Translations under genes and position numbers: made by a program | In this document: positions 29,201 through 36,935 of the stretch, one piece after another | Layout: each line of letters starts with the position of its first letter | Numbering within the stretch: the stretch's first letter is position 1 | Notes under the pieces: generated by a model | Seen by the model: only the letters and a program-made list of their open reading frames with translations | What the model was told of the DNA's origin: nothing | Database searches by the model: none | Assembly: GCA_963795775.1 (NCBI GenBank) | Contig: CAWCJL010000006.1 | Coordinates: 1 to 64,000 of the forward strand | DNA from: CAWCJL01 sp963795775 | GTDB lineage: Bacteria > Acidobacteriota > Terriglobia > Terriglobales > Acidobacteriaceae | Direction of reading: 5' to 3' | DNA length: 64,000 bases

Positions 29201-29700
29201 ATCTGCTGGTAAACCAGAGCGAGCTCTTCTACTGGCTCGGGAACGCGTACGCCGCCGACGATCCTGCCGAAGCGATGCGGTGGTGGCAGCGGGCGGCCAC
29301 GCAGCAGGGCGACTTCCAGCGCATGAGCGTGCAAACGGTATCGGAAGCGACGCTGTGGAGCGCACTGGCGCTGGAACGCCTCGGTAAGACGGATGAAGCC
29401 GCATCCCTGCTCCGCTCCGTACTGGACTATGCGGACCGGCTGGAGAAGGAAGATCCAGCGATCGACTACTTCGCTACGTCGCTTCCCACCATGCTGCTCT
29501 TCGATGAGGATCTCCGGAAACGGAACCGGATCACGGCGAACTTTCTGCGTGCACAGGCGCACTTCGGCCTCGGTGAACTCGGCGACCAGAACCAATACGA
29601 GGAGGCGGCACAGAGGCTGCGTTCCGTGCTGGAGGAAGATGTCCATCACCTGCCCGCGGCGGAACTGCTGGCCATGATCGAGTCGACGCACAGCGTGTAG
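26296..29700 (+). CDS. DUF5107 domain protein with C-terminal TPR repeats
   Basis: A 1,134-residue protein from GTG 26296, 51 bp after GH59. Residues about 20-400 match the DUF5107 pattern, which recalls a galactose-mutarotase-like beta-sandwich: LQNEFLRIMVLPEIGGRIHV, NGYDFFYRQNVIKPALVGLA, GVEFNWPQHHRPATFMPVE, KQWTWGNHEFGYAWDRSLTD. After a Pro/Ala linker (about residue 490), some ten TPR-like repeats run to the end (NNAMGMWHLRRGEFVQPEEH; APYYLGNLLYDKRRHREAI). No signal peptide is seen, so it is probably cytosolic. Proteins of this build accompany glycoside hydrolase loci, but their reaction is unknown. A sugar-binding or sugar-processing head with a protein-binding tail is inferred. Confidence 0.85.
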   Translation: MEPGATETRGLQLPRAPENSGSVAVWREPVVLPTYMPEAPERNPMFLEKRVYQGSSGRVYPLPFIDRIATEAVPHTWDAVHLQNEFLRIMVLPEIGGRIHVGQDKINGYDFFYRQNVIKPALVGLAGPWISGGVEFNWPQHHRPATFMPVEIDIERHADGSATVWCSDYDRMSGMKGMHGVCLHPGKAYLELKVRLYNRTPYTQTFLWWANAAVRVHEHYQSFFPPDVQYVADHAKRAVSRFPMCEGQYYGVDYAARARNGVPAEEAPRCFVPDGSYRPNDLSWYANIPVPTSYMIVGSDKDFFGGYDHASRAGVVHVADHHIAPGKKQWTWGNHEFGYAWDRSLTDEDGPYIELMAGVYTDNQPDFSFLAPGETKSFSQYWYPIREIGPPQAANLDAAVSLRVEGEHAHIGVYVTSDVAEASVVLECGGKSLEVWKGPVHVSEPVSLDCPLPGGVSDQDLRLLVSAGGRELIAYKPSPPAQAAAPEPATEPPPPSAVATCDELYLTGLHLEQYRHATRRPESYWEEALRRDPGDSRVNNAMGMWHLRRGEFVQPEEHLRRAIARLTMRNPNPYDGEPFYNLGLTLRLQGQDEAAYDAFYKATWNVAWRGPGYHALAELDSRRGDWEKVIQHLQLSLRVNADDLNVRNLAVVALRRLGRCAEADALLQQTRALDPLDIWSRFLATGECPRDGQQRLELAFDFIRAGLFEDAVQLLSKPIEPEHNGAVPMLLYTLAWCYAQVDDKASSDAAYQRAAQASPDYCFPHRLDELLVLQQAIAAHPEDARAPYYLGNLLYDKRRHREAISYWERAAALDPAFPTAWRNLGVGYFNVEGDAERARIAFDRALMADPGDARVLYERDQLWKRLNVSPQERLAELLRHAALVATRDDLTVELATLYNRLGEPERALTLLTSRKFQPWEGGEGLALAQYLRANLLLGKRALARGEVLQARRFFLEALRTPESLGEAKHLLVNQSELFYWLGNAYAADDPAEAMRWWQRAATQQGDFQRMSVQTVSEATLWSALALERLGKTDEAASLLRSVLDYADRLEKEDPAIDYFATSLPTMLLFDEDLRKRNRITANFLRAQAHFGLGELGDQNQYEEAAQRLRSVLEEDVHHLPAAELLAMIESTHSV

Positions 29701-29772
29701 CAAATCGCTGCTGTCACGGGCCGGATGGTAGGTGGTTGCCCTCGAGAAGGCACTGGGACGCCCGGTTGCGCT

Positions 29773-31023
29773 ATGCTCTCGGAAGCTGCCAGCAGGCGCT
29801 CGTCGTTCAGGGAGGCACTCATTCTCCACTCCAAGTTTCTTACCCGCATCTGCTGGCAATGGCTCATGCTGTTGCTGCTGGGCGCGTTCACGCTGCAGGC
29901 GATGGCGGCCCCGACCCGGCGCGTGCACGAACGCGCCAAGCCGCTGGTGATCGCTTACCTGTTTCCCGGCAACTCCGTTCTGCACCCCGACGCGATCCAT
30001 ACGGCCAAGCTATCGCGCATCAACTACGCATTTGCAAATATCCAGGACGGCCGGATGGTGAACGGCTTCGCCAAGGACGACGAGAACTTCGGGATCTTGC
30101 GCGAGCTAAAGCAGCGCACGCCTGCGCTGCAGATCCTGATATCCGTGGGCGGCTGGGCGTGGTCGGGCAACTTTTCGGATATGGCATTGACCGCCGCGAG
30201 CCGCAAACTGTTCATCGACAGTGCGGTTGACTTTATCGAGCGTAATGGGTTCGACGGCGTGGACATCGATTGGGAGTATCCCGGCCTGGTCGGCAACGGA
30301 AACGTCTTCCGGGCGCAGGACAGGGAGAACTACACGGCGCTGCTGCGAGAGATGCGCCTGCGTTTCGACAGCCAAGAGAAGGAGTTGCACAGGCGGCTAT
30401 ACCTTTCGGCAGCGGCGGGTGCGCAACGCGAGTTCCTCGAACACACGGACGTGGGCAGGGTAGCGCGCTATCTCGATACCGTGAACCTGATGGCGTATGA
30501 CTACTACGAGCCGGGCAGCGACCGGACCACCGGCAATCACGCACCACTGTATCGAGATCCTCGCGATCCCAAGCGGGTTTCGGCTGCTGGTTCTGTCCGC
30601 GCCTTTGAGCGTCTGGGTGTGCCCGCGCACAAGATCGTGCTCGGCGTTCCGTTCTATGGGCACGTATGGGGCCACGTGCCGCGGGCCAGGCATGGTCTTT
30701 TCGAGCGGGGCGATGCGGTGCCGGGCGTCCACGCGAACTACGACGACATTACGAACTCCATGCTGGGCCGCGGCTACACTCGCTATTGGGACTCGGCGGC
30801 ACAGGTACCGTATCTCTACAGTGAAGCGCGGCGGCAGTTTGTCTCGTATGAGGATCCGGAATCGCTGGTGCGCAAGTGCCGCTTCGTGAGGGAGCATGGC
30901 CTTGGCGGCATTATGTTCTGGGACTACGCGGGAGATCCGTCCGGCGCGCTGCTCGATACGATCGACAGTTGTCTGCGGGGAGCCCCGCGCGTAGCGCGCC
31001 CGCCGCACAGGCCGCGTCAATAA
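29773..31023 (+). CDS. Secreted GH18 chitinase-like enzyme
   Basis: A 416-residue glycoside hydrolase family 18 protein. The catalytic signature GFDGVDIDWEYPG (DxxDxDxE, with Glu as proton donor) lies near residue 165, preceded by LQILISVGGWAWSGNF. Later strands show LYLSAAAGAQREFLE, DTVNLMAYDYYEPG, KIVLGVPFYGHVWG and GLGGIMFWDYAGDPSGALL. ATG 29773 gives a long n-region and then a hydrophobic signal (WLMLLLLGAFTLQAMAA); GTG 29725 is also open. GH18 enzymes cleave chitin or the chitobiose core of N-glycans. It follows the DUF5107-TPR gene by 72 bp and may belong to the LacI-controlled block, or be independent. Confidence 0.9.
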   Translation: MLSEAASRRSSFREALILHSKFLTRICWQWLMLLLLGAFTLQAMAAPTRRVHERAKPLVIAYLFPGNSVLHPDAIHTAKLSRINYAFANIQDGRMVNGFAKDDENFGILRELKQRTPALQILISVGGWAWSGNFSDMALTAASRKLFIDSAVDFIERNGFDGVDIDWEYPGLVGNGNVFRAQDRENYTALLREMRLRFDSQEKELHRRLYLSAAAGAQREFLEHTDVGRVARYLDTVNLMAYDYYEPGSDRTTGNHAPLYRDPRDPKRVSAAGSVRAFERLGVPAHKIVLGVPFYGHVWGHVPRARHGLFERGDAVPGVHANYDDITNSMLGRGYTRYWDSAAQVPYLYSEARRQFVSYEDPESLVRKCRFVREHGLGGIMFWDYAGDPSGALLDTIDSCLRGAPRVARPPHRPRQ

Positions 31024-31165
31024 CGAAGAGCGCGGCACCTCCGCCGCCCCTGCGGAATGCGTATCGACATACAGCCGGAGTTGGGCAGAATGAATCCTAT
31101 GGTTTAAGCTGGATACAACGGCGTCGCCTTCATCGCGGCGCTTTTGAGAGAAGGAAGCCAGGACC

Positions 31166-31240
31166 TTGCAAGCACGCCACCATCGCCGCCATATCCATCA
31201 CCACGCGGCGCACGTGCGGGCGGGTTCTTCCGGCGAATAG
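31166..31240 (+). CDS. hisL: his operon leader peptide (seven His codons)
   Basis: A 24-codon frame from TTG 31166 to TAG 31238-31240. GAAGGAAG lies 8 bp before the start. The peptide begins MQARHHRRHIHHHAAH, so 7 of residues 5-16 are histidine, far beyond chance. It ends about 27 bp before a terminator hairpin that precedes hisI. In enterobacteria, ribosome stalling on His codons of hisL prevents the terminator from forming. The same logic fits here: a segment overlapping the end of this frame (31219-31229) can pair with the left arm of the terminator. The start codon is an inference; the His run is seen directly. Confidence 0.85.
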   Translation: MQARHHRRHIHHHAAHVRAGSSGE

Positions 31241-31274
31241 CAGTAGCCGATTCGAGCAGAAGAAACGACCCGCC
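31219..31274 (+). promoter_or_regulatory. Candidate antiterminator stem of the his attenuator
   Basis: GGCGGGT at 31219-31225 is exactly complementary to ACCCGCC at 31268-31274. Pairing can extend to 31229 against 31264 with one mismatch and one G-U. This structure uses the left arm of the terminator (31267-31273), so both cannot form together. A stalled ribosome on the upstream His codons would leave 31219-31229 free. When the ribosome moves on to the stop codon, it covers this segment and the terminator can form. Confidence 0.7.
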
Positions 31275-31308
31275 GATGCCAAGCGCACGCGCGGGTCTTT
31301 CTCTTTTT
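31261..31308 (+). terminator. Rho-independent terminator of the his attenuator
   Basis: The stem AGAAA(c)GACCCGC at 31261-31273 pairs with GCGGGTCTTTCT at 31291-31302, with one bulge, and is followed by CTTTTT. The G+C-rich core is seven perfect pairs. It lies 41 bp before hisI and after the His-rich leader frame, the classic layout for attenuation. Confidence 0.85.
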
Positions 31309-31349
31309 GAGCGCAAGAGATCAAGCCAAGACCCACACCGAGGAGAGAG

Positions 31350-31718
31350 ATGGAGACGCAACAGGAAGCAGGCGTGATTGATTTTGACAAAATGGACGGG
31401 CTGGCGCCCGCCGTGGTGCAGGATGCAACGACGCTCGAGGTGCTGATGGTGGGCTTCATGAATCCGGAAAGCTACGCCCGCACGCAGGAAAGCGGGTACG
31501 TGACCTTCTGGAGCCGCACGCGCGGCAAGCTCTGGATGAAAGGCGAATCGAGCGGCAATCGACTGAAAATAGTGAGCGCCGCGACCGACTGCGACCAGGA
31601 CACACTGCTCTTTCGCGTGCGCGTGGAGGGAGACGGCAAGGTGTGCCACGAGGGCACCGTCAGTTGTTTCACGCGGCCGCTCTCCACGGCTAGCGCCAAC
31701 GGCGAGGCGCGCCGATGA
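31350..31718 (+). CDS. hisI: Phosphoribosyl-AMP cyclohydrolase
   Basis: A 122-residue cytosolic enzyme that opens the adenine ring of phosphoribosyl-AMP in step three of histidine synthesis. Family marks are VLMVGFMNPESYARTQESG, TFWSRTRGKLWMKGESSGN and the metal-ligand cysteines in ATDCDQDTLLF and VCHEGTVSCF. The length is that of the HisI domain alone; no HisE pyrophosphohydrolase domain is fused. GGAGAGAG directly precedes ATG 31350. It is first in the his operon, just after the attenuator, and overlaps hisG by 4 bp. Confidence 0.95.
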   Translation: METQQEAGVIDFDKMDGLAPAVVQDATTLEVLMVGFMNPESYARTQESGYVTFWSRTRGKLWMKGESSGNRLKIVSAATDCDQDTLLFRVRVEGDGKVCHEGTVSCFTRPLSTASANGEARR

Positions 31719-32599
31719 ACACTGTCGCGCTGAAGCTGAAGCTTGGCATTCCCAAGGGAAGCCTGCAGGATGCCACGATTGCGTTGTTTGAGCGTGCCGG
31801 CTGGCGCATTTACGCCAATGGGCGGTCCTACTTCCCAGCCATCGATGACAACGAGATCGAGTGCATGCTGATCCGCGCCCAGGAGATGGCGCGCTACGTG
31901 GAGAAGGGCGTGCTCGATGCGGGGCTGACCGGCATTGACTGGGTGGTGGAAAGCGGCCTCGACGTGGAAAGCGTAACCAGCCTGACGTATGCCAAACAGA
32001 GCAGGACCAAAGTGCGCTGGGTGCTGGCAGCGCCGGAAGACTCGTCCTACGAGAAGGCAGAGGACCTGGCGGGGAAGACGATCGCCACGGAACTGGTGGA
32101 GGTCACGAAGCGCTACTTCGCCGGGAAGAACGTCCCGGTAAAAGTGGAGTTCAGTTGGGGTGCAACGGAAGTAAAGCCGCCTACGCTGGCCGATGCGGTG
32201 GTGGAGGTAACGGAGACGGGCAGCTCGCTGCGTGCAAACCGGCTGCGTATTCTCGACACGGTGATGGAAAGCGAGACGCACCTGATCGCGAACAAGGCCG
32301 CATATGGCGATGCGTGGAAGCGCGAAAAGATTGAGAACCTCGCCCTCATGCTGAAGGGTGCAATCGCCGCGCAGGGGCAGGTGGGAATGATGCTGAACGT
32401 GCGGAAGAACGCGCTCGATCGCGTTCTGCAGGTTCTGCCGGCGCTCAATTCGCCGACCGTTTCTCCGCTGCGCGACGCCGAGTGGGTAGCAGTGAATACG
32501 ATCCTCGACGAGGGCCTGGTACGCGATGTTCTGCCCAAGCTCAAGGCTGCGGGGGCGACCGGAATTGTGGAGTATCCGCTGAACAAGATCGTGCTTTAG
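31715..32599 (+). CDS. hisG: ATP phosphoribosyltransferase, long form
   Basis: HisG joins ATP and PRPP, the first committed step of histidine synthesis. The 294-residue length and the C-terminal ACT-like domain (GQVGMMLNVRKNALDRVL through GIVEYPLNKIVL) mark the long form, which is feedback-inhibited by histidine and works without HisZ. Catalytic-domain marks are LKLGIPKGSLQDATIALF, VLDAGLTGIDWVVESG and the PRPP loop VTETGSSLRANRLRI. Its ATG overlaps the hisI stop (ATGA-type), showing translational coupling. Confidence 0.96.
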   Translation: MNTVALKLKLGIPKGSLQDATIALFERAGWRIYANGRSYFPAIDDNEIECMLIRAQEMARYVEKGVLDAGLTGIDWVVESGLDVESVTSLTYAKQSRTKVRWVLAAPEDSSYEKAEDLAGKTIATELVEVTKRYFAGKNVPVKVEFSWGATEVKPPTLADAVVEVTETGSSLRANRLRILDTVMESETHLIANKAAYGDAWKREKIENLALMLKGAIAAQGQVGMMLNVRKNALDRVLQVLPALNSPTVSPLRDAEWVAVNTILDEGLVRDVLPKLKAAGATGIVEYPLNKIVL

Positions 32600-32609
32600 G
32601 GGACAAGCG

Positions 32610-33878
32610 ATGCGGTGGATCGATGCGAGTGGCCGGCGAGGCGCAAGAAAAGCAGAGCAGCTGCTGCGCGCGCTAGAACGGCGAGGTGCGGCGGACCTGG
32701 ATGCAGTGCGCGCGCGCGTGGAGCGGATCGTCCGGGACGTTCGGAGCGGCGGTGATAAGCGCTTGAAAACGTACCGTGCCCGCTTCGACGGCATAGCGGC
32801 ACAGCAGCCGTTACGTATTACACCGGAGGTGCTGCGGCGAGCGTGGAAGGAAGCTCCAGCCGACACCCGGGAGGCACTGGAGGTGGCGGCGTCCAATATT
32901 GCAGACTTCGCTTATCGCCAGATGCCGGCAGAGTGGGACCTGCATCCGCGCACGGGCGTGACAGTGGGGCAACGTGTGCGGCCGCTCGACTCCGTTGGCT
33001 GCTACGTGCCGAGCGGGAGGCATCCGCTGCCGTCCACACTGCTGATGACGGCCGTGCCGGCGCACGTGGCCGGGGTACGGCAGATCATCGTGGTATCGCC
33101 GCGGCCCGCCGCGGAAACGCTCGCCGCGGCAGGCATGCTGGGCATCGAGTTCTTCTACCAGGTTGGGGGCGCGCAGGCTGTAGCGGCGCTGGCCTACGGG
33201 ACGGAAACGATCCCGCGCGTGGACAAGATTGTCGGCCCTGGCAATCTTTATGTCACGGCTGCCAAGCGAGCCGTGGCTTTCGATTGCGGAATCGACATGC
33301 TGGCCGGTCCCACGGAGATCGTCGTCACCAGCGAGCAGGGTGATCCCGCGCTGATTGCCGCAGACCTGGTGGCGCAGGAGGAGCATGACCCTGCGGCGCT
33401 CTCGATTCTCATCACGGCCAACAAGGCGCTCGCCAAACGGGTGCTCGCGGAAACGGAGCGACAAGCCAGGCACAACCCTGTGGCCCGGCAGTCTCTCGCA
33501 AAGCACGGATACGTGTTTGTAACAGAAGGCGTGTCACAAGCGCGGGTCTACACCAACCGGCTGGCGCCTGAACACCTGACGGTGGACAGTGCCGACGACC
33601 TGCGCTGGGTAGAGAATGCAGGGTCAGTGTTCGTCGGTCCCTGGTCGGCGCAGCCGCTGGGCGACTACATCTCCGGGCCAAACCACACGCTGCCCACCGG
33701 AGGCGTGGCTCGCGTGCGCGGCGGGCTGAGCGTACTCGACTTCGTGAAGCTCATGACGGTGCAGGAGTACACGGCCGAGGGCGTCAGTGCGCTTGCCCCG
33801 GCCGCGATCAGGCTTGCCGAGATGGAGGGACTGAGCGGACACGCGGAAGCGATCCGCAGGAGAATGCGTGATGTCTGA
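32610..33878 (+). CDS. hisD: Histidinol dehydrogenase
   Basis: A 422-residue zinc enzyme that oxidises histidinol to histidine in two NAD-dependent steps. It shows DSVGCYVPSGRHPLPSTLLM, VGGAQAVAALAYGTETIP, KIVGPGNLYVTAAKR, DMLAGPTEIVV, the metal ligands in AQEEHDPAA, and SGPNHTLPTGGVARV with the catalytic/metal His. ATG 32610 lies 10 bp after hisG with AGGGGAC upstream. Length and motifs are complete. Its stop overlaps the start of hisC. Confidence 0.96.
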   Translation: MRWIDASGRRGARKAEQLLRALERRGAADLDAVRARVERIVRDVRSGGDKRLKTYRARFDGIAAQQPLRITPEVLRRAWKEAPADTREALEVAASNIADFAYRQMPAEWDLHPRTGVTVGQRVRPLDSVGCYVPSGRHPLPSTLLMTAVPAHVAGVRQIIVVSPRPAAETLAAAGMLGIEFFYQVGGAQAVAALAYGTETIPRVDKIVGPGNLYVTAAKRAVAFDCGIDMLAGPTEIVVTSEQGDPALIAADLVAQEEHDPAALSILITANKALAKRVLAETERQARHNPVARQSLAKHGYVFVTEGVSQARVYTNRLAPEHLTVDSADDLRWVENAGSVFVGPWSAQPLGDYISGPNHTLPTGGVARVRGGLSVLDFVKLMTVQEYTAEGVSALAPAAIRLAEMEGLSGHAEAIRRRMRDV

Positions 33879-34974
33879 AACCGCCGTGTTCCCAAAACCG
33901 CGCAAAGCCGTGGAGCGCATGAAGGAGTACCATCCCCCGCTCGGCGGGCGCGCCGGCCTGCGGTTGGATTTCAATGAGAACACTGCTGCGTGTTCTCCGC
34001 AGGTGCTCAAGGCATTGCAGCAGATCACGGCTGCCGACCTGACGCGCTACCCGGAACGCGAAGGCGTGGAGAGATTGGTGGCAGAGAGCCTGGGCGTGCG
34101 GCCGGCGCAGGTGCTGCTCACCAACGGCGTCGATGAAGCGATTCACGTGCTCTGCCAGGCATTTCTCGAACCTGGCGAGGGCATACTGCTGCCGGTTCCC
34201 ACCTACACGATGTACGAGGTGTATGCATCGGCGGCGGCGGCGCGGATAGATCGCGTGCTCGCGGATGAGTCCTTCCGCTTCCCGCTTGAGCGGCTCACGG
34301 CGGCCATCCGGACGGATACCAAGCTGATCGCCATCGCGAATCCCAACAGCCCGACGGGCAGCACTGCCTCCCGGCAGCAGATACTCGGACTTGCTGAGGC
34401 TGCTCCGCAGGCCATCGTGCTCGCGGATGAGGCTTACTTTCACTTCTTCGGCGAGAGCGTCGTGGACCAGGTGGGCAAGGTGCCGAACCTGGTAGTTGCG
34501 CGCACCTTTTCGAAAGCCTATGGCCTGGCGGGCCTGCGGCTCGGCGCGCTCGTGGCCAGCGAAGAGGCCATGCGCTGGCTACGGCGTGTTATCTCGCCCT
34601 ACAGTGTCAACCAACTCGCACTGGCGTGCCTGCCGGCGGCCCTGTCCGACGAGACCTATCTGCATTCGTACGTGGAGGAGGTGCGCGCGGCACGCGGTGA
34701 GTTGACCGAGGCCCTCTCCCGGTTGGGTGTTCCTTTCTGGCCCAGTGCAGCGAACTTTGTGCTGACCCGCATTGGGGAGAAGCACGAGGATTTCGTACGC
34801 GCCATGCGCAACCGCGGCGTGTTGACGCGGGACCGGTCGAGCGATCCTGGGTGCGACGGCTGTGTGCGCATCACGGTTGGCACGCGCGAGCAGATGCGGG
34901 CCAGTGTGCAAGCGCTCGCCACATCACTCGAGGAGATCGGCTGGGAGGCTTATGACGAACGCAACACCCGCTGA
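33871..34974 (+). CDS. hisC: Histidinol-phosphate aminotransferase
   Basis: A 367-residue class II PLP aminotransferase that forms histidinol phosphate from imidazole acetol phosphate and glutamate. It has LDFNENTAACSPQVLKAL, TNGVDEAIHVLCQAF, IANPNSPTGSTAS, VLADEAYFHF and the PLP lysine in VARTFSKAYGLAGLRLG. The ATG at 33871 was preferred over the GTG at 33868 because AGGAG sits 8 bp upstream. It overlaps hisD by 8 bp and hisB by 23 bp. Confidence 0.94.
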   Translation: MSETAVFPKPRKAVERMKEYHPPLGGRAGLRLDFNENTAACSPQVLKALQQITAADLTRYPEREGVERLVAESLGVRPAQVLLTNGVDEAIHVLCQAFLEPGEGILLPVPTYTMYEVYASAAAARIDRVLADESFRFPLERLTAAIRTDTKLIAIANPNSPTGSTASRQQILGLAEAAPQAIVLADEAYFHFFGESVVDQVGKVPNLVVARTFSKAYGLAGLRLGALVASEEAMRWLRRVISPYSVNQLALACLPAALSDETYLHSYVEEVRAARGELTEALSRLGVPFWPSAANFVLTRIGEKHEDFVRAMRNRGVLTRDRSSDPGCDGCVRITVGTREQMRASVQALATSLEEIGWEAYDERNTR

Positions 34975-35563
34975 GGCACGGACCGCAACCATCGCTCGCA
35001 AGACGAACGAGACCGACATCGCACTCTCGCTTACGATCGAAGGCAACGGGCAATATCAGGTCGAGACTGGCATTCGCTTTTTCGACCACATGCTGGAACT
35101 CTTCACGCGGCACGGAGCCTTCGATCTGCAATTGCGGTGCGCGGGAGACCTGGATGTGGACCAGCATCACACGGTCGAAGATGTTGGCATTGCACTGGGG
35201 GAAGCGGTGGACCGCGCGCTGGGAGACAAGAAGGGCATCATGCGTGCCGGCTATTTCGTGATGCCAATGGACGAGACGCTGGCGGTTGCTGCGGTGGACC
35301 TGAGCGGGCGCGTCGCTTGCGTCGTCAAGACCAAGGTTAAGAAGCGGCTCGTCGGTGACTTGCAAAGCGAGTTGGTGGAGGACTTCTTCGAAGGCTTCGC
35401 GCGCGGCGCCCGCGCCAATGTCCATGTGAAGGTGCTCTACGGGCGATCGAATCATCACAAGGTTGAGGCCATGTTCAAAGCGTTCGCACGAGCGCTGCGG
35501 GTCGCCTGTTCGCGCGATGCGCAGCTCGCTGCCATGCTGCCCAGCACGAAAGGCCTGCTGTGA
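34952..35563 (+). CDS. hisB: Imidazoleglycerol-phosphate dehydratase
   Basis: A 203-residue Mn-dependent dehydratase, the IGPD domain alone without the histidinol-phosphatase domain found fused in enterobacteria. The duplicated metal motifs are DQHHTVEDVGIALGEA and NHHKVEAMFKAFARAL; GIRFFDHMLELFTRHGAFDL and GRVACVVKTKVKKRLVGDL also fit. ATG 34952 overlaps hisC and follows GGGAGG at 3 bp. The separate histidinol phosphatase must be encoded elsewhere. Confidence 0.95.
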   Translation: MTNATPAEARTATIARKTNETDIALSLTIEGNGQYQVETGIRFFDHMLELFTRHGAFDLQLRCAGDLDVDQHHTVEDVGIALGEAVDRALGDKKGIMRAGYFVMPMDETLAVAAVDLSGRVACVVKTKVKKRLVGDLQSELVEDFFEGFARGARANVHVKVLYGRSNHHKVEAMFKAFARALRVACSRDAQLAAMLPSTKGLL

Positions 35564-36162
35564 TCGCGGTCATCGATTACAAGGCGGGCAACATCACTTC
35601 CGTCGTGCGGGCACTGCGCTTCGTCGGCGCAGAAACGGAGATCACGGCGGACCCGGAAACGGTGCGGCGCGCAGACAAAGTAGTTCTGCCCGGAGTGGGG
35701 CACTTTGCCGCGACGCGTGCTTTGCGCGAGGCCGGCCTCGATTCTGCGATCCGCGACAGCATGGCGCAGGGTGCGCCATTTCTGGGCATCTGTGTGGGCC
35801 TGCAGTGGCTCTTCGAAGGGAGTACGGAGGCGGACGATACCGATGGACTGGGTACATTTCCCGGGCGCTGCGAGCGCTTCTCAGGTAAATTGAAAGTCCC
35901 GCACGTGGGCTGGAACTCCATCGCGATCGATCCCGCTTCGCGCATTCTGCAGGGACTTGAAAACGAGAGCTTCGTTTACTTCACGCACAGCTTTTATGCA
36001 CCTGTGGTAAAAGATACAACGGCGGTGACGACATACGGCGGGCCGTTCAGCGCAGCAGTCGAGCGGGGCAACATCTTCGGCATTCAGTTTCATCCGGAGA
36101 AGTCGGCAGGAGCCGGCCTCCAGGTGCTCAGGAACTTCGTGGAGTTCAAGCCTACATGCTGA
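35560..36162 (+). CDS. hisH: Imidazole glycerol phosphate synthase, glutaminase subunit
   Basis: A 200-residue class I glutamine amidotransferase that feeds ammonia to HisF. It shows IAVIDYKAGNITSVVRAL, VLPGVGHFAATR, the nucleophile Cys in FLGICVGLQWLFEGS, and the His/Glu pair in FGIQFHPEKSAGAGLQ. Translation starts at GTG 35560, overlapping the hisB stop by 4 bp (GTGA), and its stop overlaps the hisF start by 7 bp. This fits coupled synthesis of the two subunits. Confidence 0.95.
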   Translation: MIAVIDYKAGNITSVVRALRFVGAETEITADPETVRRADKVVLPGVGHFAATRALREAGLDSAIRDSMAQGAPFLGICVGLQWLFEGSTEADDTDGLGTFPGRCERFSGKLKVPHVGWNSIAIDPASRILQGLENESFVYFTHSFYAPVVKDTTAVTTYGGPFSAAVERGNIFGIQFHPEKSAGAGLQVLRNFVEFKPTC

Positions 36163-36935
36163 CGAAACGCGTGATCGCATGCCTGGATGTGAAGGGTGGC
36201 CGCGTGGTCAAGGGGGTCCAGTTTGTGGACCTGGTGGACGCGGGCGACCCGGCGGAACTGGCACTGCGCCACGCAAATTCAGGTGCGGACGAAATCGTAC
36301 TGCTGGACATCACGGCGACCCACGAAGGGCGATCCACGCTGATGGAGACGGTCCGGCGCACCGCGCGGAAGTTGTTTGTGCCGCTCACGGTAGGCGGCGG
36401 CGTGCGCTCGGCCGAGGATGCGGCCGCCGTGTTTGAGGCCGGCGCCGACAAGATCAGCATCAACTCCGCCGCCATTGCGCAGCCCGCGCTGATCGAAGCA
36501 GTCGGGCGCAGCTTTGGCGCGCAGGCAGTGGTGGTGGCGATCGATGCGCGGCGCTCGCCGGAGGCATCCGCGGCTGTGGAGGCTGCGGAGGTCTTCGTGA
36601 GCGGTGGGCGCATACCCACGGGCAAACGCGTGCGGGACTGGGCGCGTGAAGCCGAAGACCGCGGCGCCGGCGAGATCCTGCTGACATCGATGGATGCGGA
36701 CGGCACGCGCGCCGGATTCGATTGCGAATTGACTGCGCTGGTCAGCGATGCTGTGCGGATTCCGGTGATCGCGTCGGGCGGCGCCGGCAACGCGCACCAC
36801 TTCACCGCCGTTTTTCAGGAAGGGAAGGCGGATGCTGCGCTGGCCGCCAGCATCTTCCATTTCGGCATTGCCGATGTGCGCGCACTGAAACAGGAACTGG
36901 CAAGCGAGGGTATCCCGGTGAGGCTTCCATGCTGA
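36156..36935 (+). CDS. hisF: Imidazole glycerol phosphate synthase, cyclase subunit
   Basis: A 259-residue TIM-barrel cyclase that makes imidazole glycerol phosphate and AICAR with ammonia from HisH. The catalytic Asp residues lie in IACLDVKGGRVVKGVQF and VVAIDARRSPEAS. Phosphate loops are LTVGGGVRSAEDAAAVFEAG and VIASGGAGNAHHF, and TSMDADGTRAGFD is typical. It is tightly packed between hisH and hisA. Confidence 0.95.
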   Translation: MLTKRVIACLDVKGGRVVKGVQFVDLVDAGDPAELALRHANSGADEIVLLDITATHEGRSTLMETVRRTARKLFVPLTVGGGVRSAEDAAAVFEAGADKISINSAAIAQPALIEAVGRSFGAQAVVVAIDARRSPEASAAVEAAEVFVSGGRIPTGKRVRDWAREAEDRGAGEILLTSMDADGTRAGFDCELTALVSDAVRIPVIASGGAGNAHHFTAVFQEGKADAALAASIFHFGIADVRALKQELASEGIPVRLPC

